Below are positions 1 to 7,058 of a DNA stretch of 64,000 bases, in pieces. How positions within the stretch are numbered: the stretch's first letter is position 1; each line of letters begins with the position of its first letter. The notes below the pieces were generated by a model. It was not told the origin of the DNA and did no database searches. It saw only the letters and a program-made list of their open reading frames with translations. The stretch covers positions 1 to 64,000 of the forward strand of contig JASFVP010000014.1 in assembly GCA_050049775.1 (NCBI GenBank), written 5' to 3'. The position numbers and the translations under genes were made by a program. Origin of the DNA: JABDQZ01 sp050049775 (lineage in GTDB: Bacteria > Pseudomonadota > Gammaproteobacteria > Chromatiales > Chromatiaceae).

Positions 1-392
1 AGTGCATGACGAATCTGCTGCTGCTCACGCATCGGCATAGCCTCAAGGCCAGGGGCAGCCGGGTCGAACTGGTAGTCTGTTCCTTTGACTTCGCCACCGA
101 ATACATCAGCCTGCGATGTGGTCAGGTCGAATTCGGGTTCACCCTCTTCCCCGGTGGTGGACTCCTCCGGGTTCCACTCCGCCAATTCAGTTTCAAGTGA
201 AACCGTTTCGGCGTCCTCCGGTAGCCAGCCGTCAATTTCTGCCCACTCTTGAAGCTGGGCAAGTTGCTGTTCATTGAATGCATCGGAACCGATTTCGATG
301 TTGGATCCTTCGCCGGGTTCGACCCGGTTAACGAGCCCGTCACTATCGGTGTATGTTTCGGCGGGTGCGCCGGTATTGAGTTCATCAGACAT
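1..392 (-). CDS. Acidic hypothetical protein, partial (runs off left edge)
   Basis: An open frame starts at the ATG at 392-390 and stays open to the window edge, giving about 130 residues of the N-terminus. The protein begins MSDELNTGAPAETYTD and is strongly acidic, rich in Glu, Asp and Gly, with no signal peptide, membrane segment or recognised motif. Its start overlaps the stop of the upstream coiled-coil gene by 8 bases, so the two are probably translated together as part of the element's minus-strand operon. An 87-codon frame at 122-385 is in another register and looks like a shadow, being Pro/Arg/Ser rich. The function is unknown. An acidic phage-like structural or scaffold role is conceivable but unsupported. 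Confidence 0.6.
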   Translation of the reverse strand, partial: MSDELNTGAPAETYTDSDGLVNRVEPGEGSNIEIGSDAFNEQQLAQLQEWAEIDGWLPEDAETVSLETELAEWNPEESTTGEEGEPEFDLTTSQADVFGGEVKGTDYQFDPAAPGLEAMPMREQQQIRHA

Positions 393-1059
393 TGATCATG
401 TTCTCCAGGTAGGTTTTTGCCGTTTCCAGTTTTTCAACAAGTGAAGGCCGGCGCTCAAGTTCCCACTTTGAGAACGGCGCGCCTGTCACAACACCATGCA
501 GCCACAAATTTTCCTGAACGGTATTGAAGGTATCGCGTGGACCGGCCATGGCGGCTGTCGAGTCGATCTCTTCCGGCAGCGTCTGGCCGATCTGTTCAGA
601 TAAGTCCTGCAACTGGCGGATTGAAGCGGCCAGGTCAGCAGTCTGCTGTTCAATTTGTTTTGCAACAGTCAGGCGCTGTGCAGACAACTTTTTAAGTGCT
701 TTCCCGACGAATTGCTCAGCTTCAAGCTTTTCGCGGGCCTGTGCATCAAGCAGGCTCTGCTGTGCTGCCTCAAGAGCTCCTTTGATATCTGCAACATTTT
801 GCTTCGCGAGTGCATAATCTTGTTTGGCCCGGGAGAGTTCATCCGGCTCGGGATGCTTATGTCTGTCCTTGACGTTCTTTGTGAGAGCCTTCGCATCATC
901 AATGGTGGCACTGGTTTCGGCTAGTAAAAGAACATTCAGTTTCCGACTAGCATCATCTGAAGCATGGTGCATATCAATGAGCTTGACTTCCAGCCTGTCG
1001 ATGATCTTTTTCAGTTCATCAACTGTATGCGGTTTTGGTTTTTTAGCGAGGTTTAGCAT
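385..1059 (-). CDS. Coiled-coil hypothetical protein of the integrated element
   Basis: A 224-residue protein if it starts at ATG 1059, which is preceded by GGAG nine bases upstream; a TTG fifteen bases further upstream would sit on that ribosome site. The sequence is Ala/Gln/Glu/Leu/Lys rich with long heptad-like stretches over about residues 10-160 (for example LAAASIRQLQDLSEQ-like helices), so an extended coiled coil is expected. There is no signal peptide. It is the first gene after the origin-like repeat region and overlaps the next gene by 8 bases. Phage scaffold, recombination-accessory and partition proteins can look like this, but nothing here identifies one. Confidence 0.6.
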   Translation of the reverse strand: MLNLAKKPKPHTVDELKKIIDRLEVKLIDMHHASDDASRKLNVLLLAETSATIDDAKALTKNVKDRHKHPEPDELSRAKQDYALAKQNVADIKGALEAAQQSLLDAQAREKLEAEQFVGKALKKLSAQRLTVAKQIEQQTADLAASIRQLQDLSEQIGQTLPEEIDSTAAMAGPRDTFNTVQENLWLHGVVTGAPFSKWELERRPSLVEKLETAKTYLENMINV

Positions 1060-1074
1060 TTTTTCAATCTCCAA

Positions 1075-1359
1075 TAAAATTCAGGTTTCCGACCTGGGCG
1101 GTTTGGTTTAACCCCAATGGGGTGTTCGATGGTGTCTTGGTAAGGTAATGGGCCTACGGCGTTACTTTTTCGCGTTACTTTTACTCCCCCCATTACCTCC
1201 GTTACTTTCATTACCTTTTTGCTCATTTCCCGTCTTCTGCTCCCAGTACCCCCCCCATTACTTCCGTTATGTTGTTACTTTTCGATGTAACGAAGTAACG
1301 GAAGTAATGGGGATACCTAGGAACTCCATAAAAACCACCCATCGAACACCCCACTGGGT
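1075..1359. repeat. Origin-like non-coding region with nested inverted repeats and GTTAC iterons
   Basis: No gene is seen here. An outer inverted repeat pairs GGGGTGTTCGATGG (1119-1132) with its exact complement at 1339-1352, and similarity extends a few bases beyond each arm. Inside it, a perfect 17-base arm at 1253-1269 (CCCCATTACTTCCGTTA) pairs with 1296-1312, and its loop holds a smaller GTTAC/GTAAC hairpin. Further GTTAC or ATTACC copies occur at 1161, 1174, 1192, 1201 and 1209. The region lies directly downstream of the primase-helicase gene. Integrated elements of this kind often carry their replication origin near such a gene, so a primase/helicase-recognised origin is the best inference. 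A bidirectional terminator or transcription operator is the alternative. Confidence 0.5.
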
Positions 1360-3303
1360 TCATATCTCAACCAACACATAGCTGCCCCGTCCCGTTTTGA
1401 TCACTTCCTCCTGCTTCATCATTCGGGACAGTTGCATCTTGACAGTGGAATCCGGCAGCCCGGCAACCTCTGCTATCTCTTTCGGACTGGACGCACCTTC
1501 CCGCATGGCATTTGCCACGGCTGCGCGGGTATCACTCCGCATCATCTCGGCAGCCTCCTGCCGACTGGCAAGGGTCCACATACCGTCCAGGCGTTTGGTC
1601 AGAGGGATAGTTGAGCTGTCTTCGATGTCGCGGCCGTTGATGTGCAACTCCATTCCGGATGATCCGTGCATCAAGGTAAAAATATTATCGACGCCACCTG
1701 ATAAACCATTGGTCCCGCTCACCGAGTCCAGGGCATCGCCTCCGCCCTTGTTGGCATGATGAACAACCAGGATTGCCACATCGGGAAACATGGCCGAGAC
1801 AGTTTTTAATTGCTTTCCAACTTCGTAATCAGCTTCATACACTGACTGATTACCGCGCCGCCCCTGCCGCACTTGTGCAAGTACATCAATAACGATCAGG
1901 CGGAGGCCGGGTATGTCGTCCATCTTCTGCTGCAGTGCATCCTCCAACCCGTCACCCAGCATTGGGGCCTGGGTCATGTAATGAAACGAGCTGCGCAAAT
2001 CAGCATCCGCCAGACCGTAAGACTGGATCAGCTTTCTTGTGCGGCCCTGTAGCCGCCGCTCGCTATCTTCCAGGGCCATGTATAAAACAGGCGTCTTACT
2101 CGTCTGTAAACCGAACACAGGCCGCCCAGCAGCCACCATCAGAGCCATTGCATGCACAAGCCACGACTTGCCTTGTTTGGGGCGTCCTACCAGCAGGGAA
2201 ACACCGGGCGGGAGCAGGTCAGATACAACCCAGTCGATCGGGTCAAATATCCGGGATGACAAGTCGCCCCATGACTTGTGGCTGGTTTCCGATGTGGGAA
2301 TGCTTGAAGGTGTTTCACCGGTTGTACTGACACCGGCAAAAAGGGTTGCCGGGTCAACCGATGGCCGAGTCCACCCGTTTTCACTTGCCAATCGAAACAA
2401 GGTTCCGAGTGTGACCCCCTGACCATTGTCTGCCTTGAAGCTGCGCCACTGGGTCAACAGGTCACGCTGCCCTCGATATTTCGATTCAGACTTAGCGGAC
2501 CACTCGTCCCAGATGTGGAACGCGGTTTCCGCATCATCAGAGCACGCCCCGGCCCAATGCAAAGCCATGCCAACGGAAACCCATTCAGCGCGATCAACAT
2601 CAGCCGAGATATGTTCGAGGGCATCCCGGATTGTTTGCCATTCTGGATGCTCTGAACCGGCAGCCGTTGATGCTGGTCTCTGCTCTTGCTCGATGAGTCC
2701 ACGCCAGAAGGAGAGAAGGGGCGCAGGGATCTCAGGTGGCCGGGACCAATGTCCCCGGCCACCCCATTGATAACAGCGATCCGAATTCGGGTACCGGCTT
2801 GGTGGCAACACGTCTTGACATGTCAAACCGTTGGCCGTGGCATTTCTAAAATCTAGATAGTTGAACTTCAACCCATCGGAGTCGGTGTCTATCAGTTTCT
2901 TCGACGGCAACACAAGGCCGATAGGCATCCGGTAAAGCAGCTTCCCATGCCCCGGGTTGCCTGACTCGATAGTTACGGCGTCCGGGGCCGTATATAGCTG
3001 ATCAAGGTCGATACCGTGGGCGCTGAGTTCCTGCTTTGCCCGGTCCCAGTGGTCAACGTCCAGTGCCATGGTCCCAGAGTAGGCGTGGGCAATCCCAAAG
3101 CCGTGGCCGTGGGGTAACTGTGACGGATCAGCGATAGCGTTTTCCGGTCTATTCCAACCCTTGGTTGTTGGTCCCTTGGTCCCTTGTGGGATCGGTACCA
3201 GTCTCCACCCGTGGCGCAAGTAGCTATCACAGGATGCAGGGTGCGAAGTGATTTGACGTTCATTGACCGGTTGCAACCAGTCAGGTAGAGTTTTACTTGT
3301 CAT
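1360..3303 (-). CDS. Bifunctional primase-polymerase / RepA-like helicase
   Basis: A 647-residue replication protein. The N-terminal part (about residues 25-200) resembles the archaeo-eukaryotic Prim-Pol domain, with the metal-binding DVD at 82-84 (ALDVDHWD). Residues about 215-310 resemble a primase C-terminal (PriCT) domain. A RecA/RepA-like ATPase follows, with Walker A GRPKQGKSW and Walker B LIVIDVLAQV, and the C-terminus carries a winged-helix-like segment (PKEIAEVAGLPDSTV). In mobile elements such proteins prime and unwind DNA at the element's own origin. It is the last gene of a tight minus-strand run (one base separates it from the upstream gene) and is followed by an iteron-rich region that could be its target. 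Confidence 0.85.
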   Translation of the reverse strand: MTSKTLPDWLQPVNERQITSHPASCDSYLRHGWRLVPIPQGTKGPTTKGWNRPENAIADPSQLPHGHGFGIAHAYSGTMALDVDHWDRAKQELSAHGIDLDQLYTAPDAVTIESGNPGHGKLLYRMPIGLVLPSKKLIDTDSDGLKFNYLDFRNATANGLTCQDVLPPSRYPNSDRCYQWGGRGHWSRPPEIPAPLLSFWRGLIEQEQRPASTAAGSEHPEWQTIRDALEHISADVDRAEWVSVGMALHWAGACSDDAETAFHIWDEWSAKSESKYRGQRDLLTQWRSFKADNGQGVTLGTLFRLASENGWTRPSVDPATLFAGVSTTGETPSSIPTSETSHKSWGDLSSRIFDPIDWVVSDLLPPGVSLLVGRPKQGKSWLVHAMALMVAAGRPVFGLQTSKTPVLYMALEDSERRLQGRTRKLIQSYGLADADLRSSFHYMTQAPMLGDGLEDALQQKMDDIPGLRLIVIDVLAQVRQGRRGNQSVYEADYEVGKQLKTVSAMFPDVAILVVHHANKGGGDALDSVSGTNGLSGGVDNIFTLMHGSSGMELHINGRDIEDSSTIPLTKRLDGMWTLASRQEAAEMMRSDTRAAVANAMREGASSPKEIAEVAGLPDSTVKMQLSRMMKQEEVIKTGRGSYVLVEI

Positions 3304-3304
3304 T

Positions 3305-3727
3305 TCAGTTATACCTTGTTTGAACGGCCCTGCTCGGCAAAGCAGGGCTTTTTTCGTTTTCCAGGCAGCGAACGATCAAGGCTTCAACCCGATCCAGGAA
3401 CCTCGCCGCAGTTCGATTCCGTGGTGCGTGTTGCCATACCATCACCGCACACAGCGAACAGCTTATGTCGATCAACAGAGGGCGCTGGTTTGCCGTGTCG
3501 CTCAAGAACTCCCGAATGGTTGCCCACAGTTCGTCTGCAGGGTCGATCAGGCTGTGACCGGCAAGACGGCTGTACTCGATAAGCAGTTCCCCGGCTTCAA
3601 TGCGGTGCGGCTCAGCGCGGCGCATGGCTGAGTACGCGCGTCGAAGATTGATTTTTAAGTGATTCAGTAGACGGTTCGCCTGGTGGTAGCGGATCAGGTA
3701 TGCGCGCTGTACAGCTGTTGATTTCAT
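3305..3727 (-). CDS. Hypothetical protein between alpA-like and primase genes
   Basis: A 140-residue basic protein with no recognised domain. It is predominantly helical in appearance, with Arg/Leu/Ala-rich stretches and several Cys and Trp in the middle third (ISCSLCAVMVW). Its ATG overlaps the stop of the upstream AlpA-like gene in an ATGA junction, and its stop lies one base before the primase start. It is therefore firmly part of the element's replication operon even though its job cannot be told. The 3' end also contains a strong hairpin with a T-run that reads on the opposite strand. Confidence 0.65.
   Translation of the reverse strand: MKSTAVQRAYLIRYHQANRLLNHLKINLRRAYSAMRRAEPHRIEAGELLIEYSRLAGHSLIDPADELWATIREFLSDTANQRPLLIDISCSLCAVMVWQHAPRNRTAARFLDRVEALIVRCLENEKSPALPSRAVQTRYN
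3327..3354 (+). terminator. Plus-strand intrinsic terminator inside the element operon
   Basis: GCCCTGCT at 3327-3334 pairs perfectly with AGCAGGGC at 3341-3348 and is followed by six T on the plus strand. The T-run faces the opposite way to the surrounding minus-strand genes, so it would stop antisense transcription. It overlaps the last codons of the 140-residue orphan. Confidence 0.5.
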
Positions 3728-3984
3728 GCAGCACCGCCATTGCTCAGGATTGCTTCTGCAGCCTTCTGCCTTTCGATGTGAATTTGCCGGACAATTTCGC
3801 GAACCTGGTCATCAGTGGCGCCGGCGGCGCGTAAAGCTAGAACTCTGTCAATTTCATCCGAATACCAAGCAACGGTTTTCGATCCGTGCAGTTTGAAGGA
3901 ATGGGGGAATAGCCCGTCTTTTTGGAGCTGCCATAGGACGGTGTTTGAGATGGGTACATCTCGTTTAAATATGATTTTTCTCAT
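3724..3984 (-). CDS. AlpA-like MerR/HTH regulator (second copy)
   Basis: An 86-residue protein starting MRKIIFKRDVPISNT at 3984, chosen because this ATG overlaps the stop of the upstream gene in an ATGA junction. A longer frame to 4029 would add a poor, Trp-rich N-terminus. The pattern 'RDVPISNTVLWQLQKDGLFP...VAWYSDEIDRVLA' matches the winged-helix fold of prophage AlpA regulators: HTH, small wing, then a conserved Trp before the final helix. AlpA-family proteins act as excisionases or as activators of integrase and replication genes. Two such genes in tandem suggest one is an excisionase and the other a transcriptional regulator, which is inference. Confidence 0.7.
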   Translation of the reverse strand: MRKIIFKRDVPISNTVLWQLQKDGLFPHSFKLHGSKTVAWYSDEIDRVLALRAAGATDDQVREIVRQIHIERQKAAEAILSNGGAA

Positions 3985-4190
3985 GATCCACCACCATTGA
4001 TGAACACTCGCAATTCTCCGAGGTTCCATCGCACAGTGCGGGTGGCTATGTGAATAGGGGCAGGGATGTTGCCGGCCTTACTGGACCGCCACACCGTATT
4101 CGGTGAACAGTCCAACATTGCGGCAACCGTGCGCACACCGACCAGCGCGTCGTCTGGTAGGGTTTCCAGGTTTTTCAGTGGGTCAGCCAT
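3981..4190 (-). CDS. AlpA-like HTH protein, first gene of the replication operon
   Basis: A 69-residue DNA-binding protein. 'VGVRTVAAMLDCSPNTVWR' is a helix-turn-helix, followed by a short wing and 'TVRWNLGELRVFI', the C-terminal signature of AlpA/excisionase-like proteins. It begins the operon that runs through a second AlpA-like gene and an orphan to the primase-helicase, with ATGA overlaps between the first members. The 340 bases before it hold the only room for an operon promoter. It is probably the excisionase or the early regulator of the element, and which of the two AlpA-like proteins does what cannot be told from sequence. Confidence 0.7.
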   Translation of the reverse strand: MADPLKNLETLPDDALVGVRTVAAMLDCSPNTVWRSSKAGNIPAPIHIATRTVRWNLGELRVFINGGGS

Positions 4191-4529
4191 TGCATGATCT
4201 CCATGTTTGGGTCATGCACGGCGAAAGTGAGGCGCGCATGACTGGACAGTCATACACATCGTCCCCTCACCGCCAATGGGCTGAATACTCGGGTAGCTGG
4301 TCCGCGTTATTCCGAAGGCGCTCGGTGTGGATGTGAATCACACTGTTTCCTTCGGCGCGTCAGGTTGCTATACACAGAACCTGCAAAGAAATGGGCCGGC
4401 TTTAGCGTGGCGGCCTCACGTCTGTTATGACTAGTTGTAGCCAGTTATCACAAGACTGTCAAGCGCTATGATTAAAAAATCTCATGTTATACAATGCGTT
4501 ACAACCCCATTGGGGTTGCTGGGCACTCA
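4191..4529. promoter_or_regulatory. Intergenic control region between alpA-like operon and integrase
   Basis: This stretch contains no convincing gene. It holds a perfect inverted repeat ATGACTG-GA-CAGTCAT at 4238-4253, about 50 bases upstream of the first AlpA-like start. That is a good candidate operator for an autoregulated HTH protein. A second palindrome, CAACCCCATTGGGGTTG, at 4502-4518 lies just past the integrase stop and resembles sequence beside the origin-like repeat (1111-1122). It may act as a weak terminator for the integrase gene. Confidence 0.4.
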
Positions 4530-5753
4530 TTACCCGACCTCCTTGCTGCGAATGTTGATCACGTCGCCAGATTTCGCCGGGGTGTTAATGTATTTGCACC
4601 AGTCATCCATTAATCGTGTGCGTTTCGCCAACAGGTCGCCGCGGCGATAGGCTTTTTCTACGGCATTGCCGATGCTGTGCGCCAGGGCCATCTCGGCCAC
4701 CTCATTCGGATAATTTGTCGATTCAGCGCACCAGTCGCGAAATGTTGAGCGGAAGCCATGCACCGTGGCATCCGGGCTGATAGCCTTCAAAGGTTTGGCA
4801 AGTCCCACATCGGACAGCATCCGCCCCCGCACACTCGGGAACACAAGATTGTTTTCTTCGGAGCGGGGCAGGGATTCCAGAAGGGCAAGCGCGTCGTCGC
4901 ATAGTGGCACAGTATGCTCCCGGTCGGCTTTCATACGTTCGGCGGGAATTGTCCAGGTCTTGGCGTCCAGATCGATTTCATCCCAGACAGCACCGCGAAC
5001 TTCGCCGGAGCGGGTGGCAGTTAAAATTAAAAATTCCAATGCCTTGGCGGCCAAGCCATTTCGCATGCGAAGTGCTTGCACGAAGTCGTTTATATCTGCC
5101 CATTGAATTGCTTTGTGGTGCTGGACCTTTTTTAATTTCGTGGGTTTTGCCAATACTGCATCAAGGTTGCCTTTCCATCGTGCCGGGTTATCTCCTGAGC
5201 GATAGCCTGAGACAGTCGCCCATGCCAGAACGGATTCTATGCGACCACGGACGCGGGTGGCTGTTTCGGTCTTGGTTAACCAGATCGGTTCGAGAATATT
5301 AACGATATGCGGCAATGTCACATCGTCCACGGAAAGTCTGCCGATTGTCGGACTGGCGTATGTCTCCAATGTGCTGGACCACTGGGCCGCATGCTTTGCG
5401 TTGCTGAACTCGGCGGTTTTATTCAGCAAGTACCGGCGGGCGCATTCATCGAATGTGATTCCTTTTCGATCCTCGGCCAGTTGCTTGGTCTTTTCTGCCT
5501 GCCGCTGTTCGATGGGGTCAATACCTGCCTTGGCCTGTTTGCGATATCTGCTGGCGGTATCCCTTGCCTCGGCCAGCCCGACATCCGGGAGACTTCCCAA
5601 GCCCATTTCCCGGCGCTTGCCGGCTATGGTGTATCGGAGCACCCATTTTTTTGCACCAGCAGGTGAGACAACCAGCCGAAGCCCGGCGCCGTCTTCGTGT
5701 TTGCCCGGTTCGGCTGTCTCAACCTTGCGGGGTGATAATTTGTGAATAGCCAT
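4530..5753 (-). CDS. int: P4-type site-specific tyrosine integrase
   Basis: A 407-residue integrase starting MAIHKLSPRKVE at 5753. This ATG has AGGGA nine bases upstream, whereas the ATG at 5762 sits on top of that site. Residues about 1-90 form the DUF4102-like arm-binding domain, 100-190 the core-binding SAM-like domain, and 215-390 the catalytic domain. The catalytic residues are visible: Arg in TATRSGEVRG, HGFRSTFRDW (His-x-x-Arg), a further His in ALAHSIG, and the Tyr nucleophile in VEKAYRRGD. The length is typical of the family. It defines the right end of an integrative element and is transcribed towards the element's interior. Confidence 0.9.
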   Translation of the reverse strand: MAIHKLSPRKVETAEPGKHEDGAGLRLVVSPAGAKKWVLRYTIAGKRREMGLGSLPDVGLAEARDTASRYRKQAKAGIDPIEQRQAEKTKQLAEDRKGITFDECARRYLLNKTAEFSNAKHAAQWSSTLETYASPTIGRLSVDDVTLPHIVNILEPIWLTKTETATRVRGRIESVLAWATVSGYRSGDNPARWKGNLDAVLAKPTKLKKVQHHKAIQWADINDFVQALRMRNGLAAKALEFLILTATRSGEVRGAVWDEIDLDAKTWTIPAERMKADREHTVPLCDDALALLESLPRSEENNLVFPSVRGRMLSDVGLAKPLKAISPDATVHGFRSTFRDWCAESTNYPNEVAEMALAHSIGNAVEKAYRRGDLLAKRTRLMDDWCKYINTPAKSGDVINIRSKEVG

Positions 5754-5762
5754 GTCGATCAT

Positions 5763-5891
5763 TCCCTAAAGTATGCGGTCCCCCAAACGGTCCCCCAATT
5801 ATCTAGGATTATAGCGAATGATACCGAATTGTCCAGAACAATAATGTTTATAAGTAACTGTATTTTAAAGGTGTAATGAACGATACCGAAT
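5763..5891. repeat. Direct repeats upstream of integrase (possible arm-type sites)
   Basis: CGGTCCCCCAA occurs twice in tandem at 5776-5786 and 5788-5798. A 14-base repeat with one mismatch, GAAYGATACCGAAT, lies at 5816-5829 and 5878-5891. Repeats immediately upstream of a P4-type integrase are commonly its arm-binding or directionality-factor sites, so a role in recombination or in int autoregulation is inferred. Confidence 0.45.
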
Positions 5892-5918
5892 AATACGGAA
5901 AGTGAGAAAGGCGGCCTG

Positions 5919-5929
5919 CTCCTCCGCCA
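5919..5929 (+). other. Possible attachment-site remnant: tRNA-Ser-like acceptor end
   Basis: CTCCTCCGCCA looks like the 3' acceptor strand, discriminator G and CCA of a serine tRNA, and an intrinsic terminator follows it. No tRNA body precedes it, as expected for the element-distal attachment site left when an element inserts into a tRNA 3' end. The T-arm is not recognisable, so the match may be chance. Confidence 0.25.
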
Positions 5930-5937
5930 TTCACATG

Positions 5938-5965
5938 AAAAAGCTCGTTTTCTGCGGGCTTTTTT
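5938..5965. terminator. Bidirectional intrinsic terminator downstream of maf
   Basis: The stem GCTCG/CGGGC (5943-5947 and 5955-5959) is flanked by A5 and T6 runs, so it can terminate on both strands. On the minus strand it would end the maf transcript, and on the plus strand it may be the old terminator of the tRNA whose fragment lies just before it. Confidence 0.6.
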
Positions 5966-5987
5966 GTTGTTGGAATCTCGAAGCTGT

Positions 5988-6569
5988 TCAGGGAATCGCA
6001 ACGCCTTCTGACTCGAGCATCTGGATGAGGCGAATCAATGGCAGACCAACCAGGCTGTTGGGATCATCGCCTTCAAACTTCTCAAACAGGCTGATGCCGT
6101 AACCTTCCGACTTGAAACTGCCGGCACAGTTGTAGGGTTGTTCCTTTTCCAGGTAACGGCTGATCTGCTCGTCTGACAATTGCCGAAAGAAAACCCGAAA
6201 CTGTTCACAGCAGGTCTGCGCCTGACCGGTGGCACTATTGTATAAGGTCAGGCCAGTATAGAAGGTCACCGCTTTACCCGATGCGGCTTTTAGTTGCTGC
6301 AGGGCACGCTCGAAATTGCCCGGCTTACCGAGAATATTGCCATCGTTACAGGCGACCTGGTCGGAACCGATGATGAGGTGCTGCGGATATTGTTCGGCAA
6401 CCGCCTGTGCCTTGAGCAGCGACAGCCGTTGTACCAGCTGCTCGGGTGTTTCCTGTGGCTGTGCCGATTCGTCGACATCCGGCGATGCCGTCTGGAATTC
6501 GAGGTGAAGTTTTTCCAGCAGCGCCTTGCGAAAAACGGAAGTGGAGGCGAGCACAATGTTGGCGTTCAT
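5988..6569 (-). CDS. maf: Maf-like nucleoside triphosphate pyrophosphatase (YceF type)
   Basis: A 193-residue Maf-family protein that hydrolyses non-canonical or methylated NTPs; the YceF branch prefers m7GTP. The N-terminal motif ANIVLASTSVFRKALLEKL is the ASxSxxR nucleotide-binding signature, followed by SPDVDE, the catalytic region GSDQVA, GKPGNFERA, and CAGSFKSEGYGISLFEKFEGDDPNSLVGLP near the end, all in their expected order. In Escherichia coli yceF is also divergent from yceD-rpmF-plsX, which supports the YceF assignment. Here an oxaloacetate decarboxylase operon separates the two. The length is normal for the family. Confidence 0.92.
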   Translation of the reverse strand: MNANIVLASTSVFRKALLEKLHLEFQTASPDVDESAQPQETPEQLVQRLSLLKAQAVAEQYPQHLIIGSDQVACNDGNILGKPGNFERALQQLKAASGKAVTFYTGLTLYNSATGQAQTCCEQFRVFFRQLSDEQISRYLEKEQPYNCAGSFKSEGYGISLFEKFEGDDPNSLVGLPLIRLIQMLESEGVAIP

Positions 6570-6779
6570 GAGATTCAGACCGGATGAAAATGGGCTGCCT
6601 ATTATAAGCGGGCTGTTTTTTCCTTCTCCTAATTGTTTTATACCCCTTATAAAATTTAATAATAATTATTAAATACAAAGGCTTGCATGCTGATTGAACT
6701 GCCTGCTTATTGACACGGACTGGCAGATCAACTAGAAAGGCCCGGGTTTGCGTACTGACTGACACAACGGGAAATCGAA

Positions 6780-7028
6780 ATGCCTGTATCCGATCTGTTA
6801 TTCGCCGGTTTGGAACTGATGCTGCTGGGTATGGGCATTGTCTTCATTTTCCTGGTTCTGCTGGTGTTTACGCTGAACGGCATGTCAAAAATCAGCGCGA
6901 TGTTTGCTGAAGAGGAACACGTCCAGCCGCATTACCACCCGGTGGCAGAACAGAAAAAACCAGAAAATACTGCCCTGATTGCCGTCATTTCGGCTGCAGT
7001 CGCCCGGTACCGGGCTGCCCAAAGCTAA
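6780..7028 (+). CDS. oadG: Oxaloacetate decarboxylase gamma subunit
   Basis: An 82-residue single-pass membrane protein. A hydrophobic helix at about residues 8-31 (ELMLLGMGIVFIFLVLLVF) carries the GMGIVF signature of OadG/MmdD subunits. A short cytoplasmic tail ends in a helix (ALIAVISAAVARYR) that is thought to contact the alpha subunit. It is the first gene of oadGAB, 30 bases before oadA. In known Na+ pumps this subunit anchors the complex and binds a zinc ion needed for carboxyl transfer. It is identified by topology and context as much as by sequence. Confidence 0.88.
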   Translation: MPVSDLLFAGLELMLLGMGIVFIFLVLLVFTLNGMSKISAMFAEEEHVQPHYHPVAEQKKPENTALIAVISAAVARYRAAQS

Positions 7029-7058
7029 TAAAAAACATTAAATAACCTAGATAAATCA

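Larger units (their letters stand above)
1..5929. mobile_element. Right end of an integrative element (integrase, AlpA pair, primase-helicase)
   Basis: Eight consecutive features on the minus strand carry the hallmarks of a phage-satellite-like or integrative mobilizable element: a P4-type integrase at the edge, two AlpA-like regulators, a Prim-Pol/helicase and an origin-like repeat region, followed by orphans. Everything right of about 5.93 kb is conserved chromosomal core. The left end lies outside the window, so size, cargo and conjugative or capsid genes cannot be judged. Confidence 0.7.

Noticed and set aside
122..385. 87-codon minus-strand frame at the left edge
   Set aside because: Pro/Arg/Ser-rich shadow; the frame starting at 392 in another register stays open to the edge and reads as a normal acidic protein with a translational overlap.
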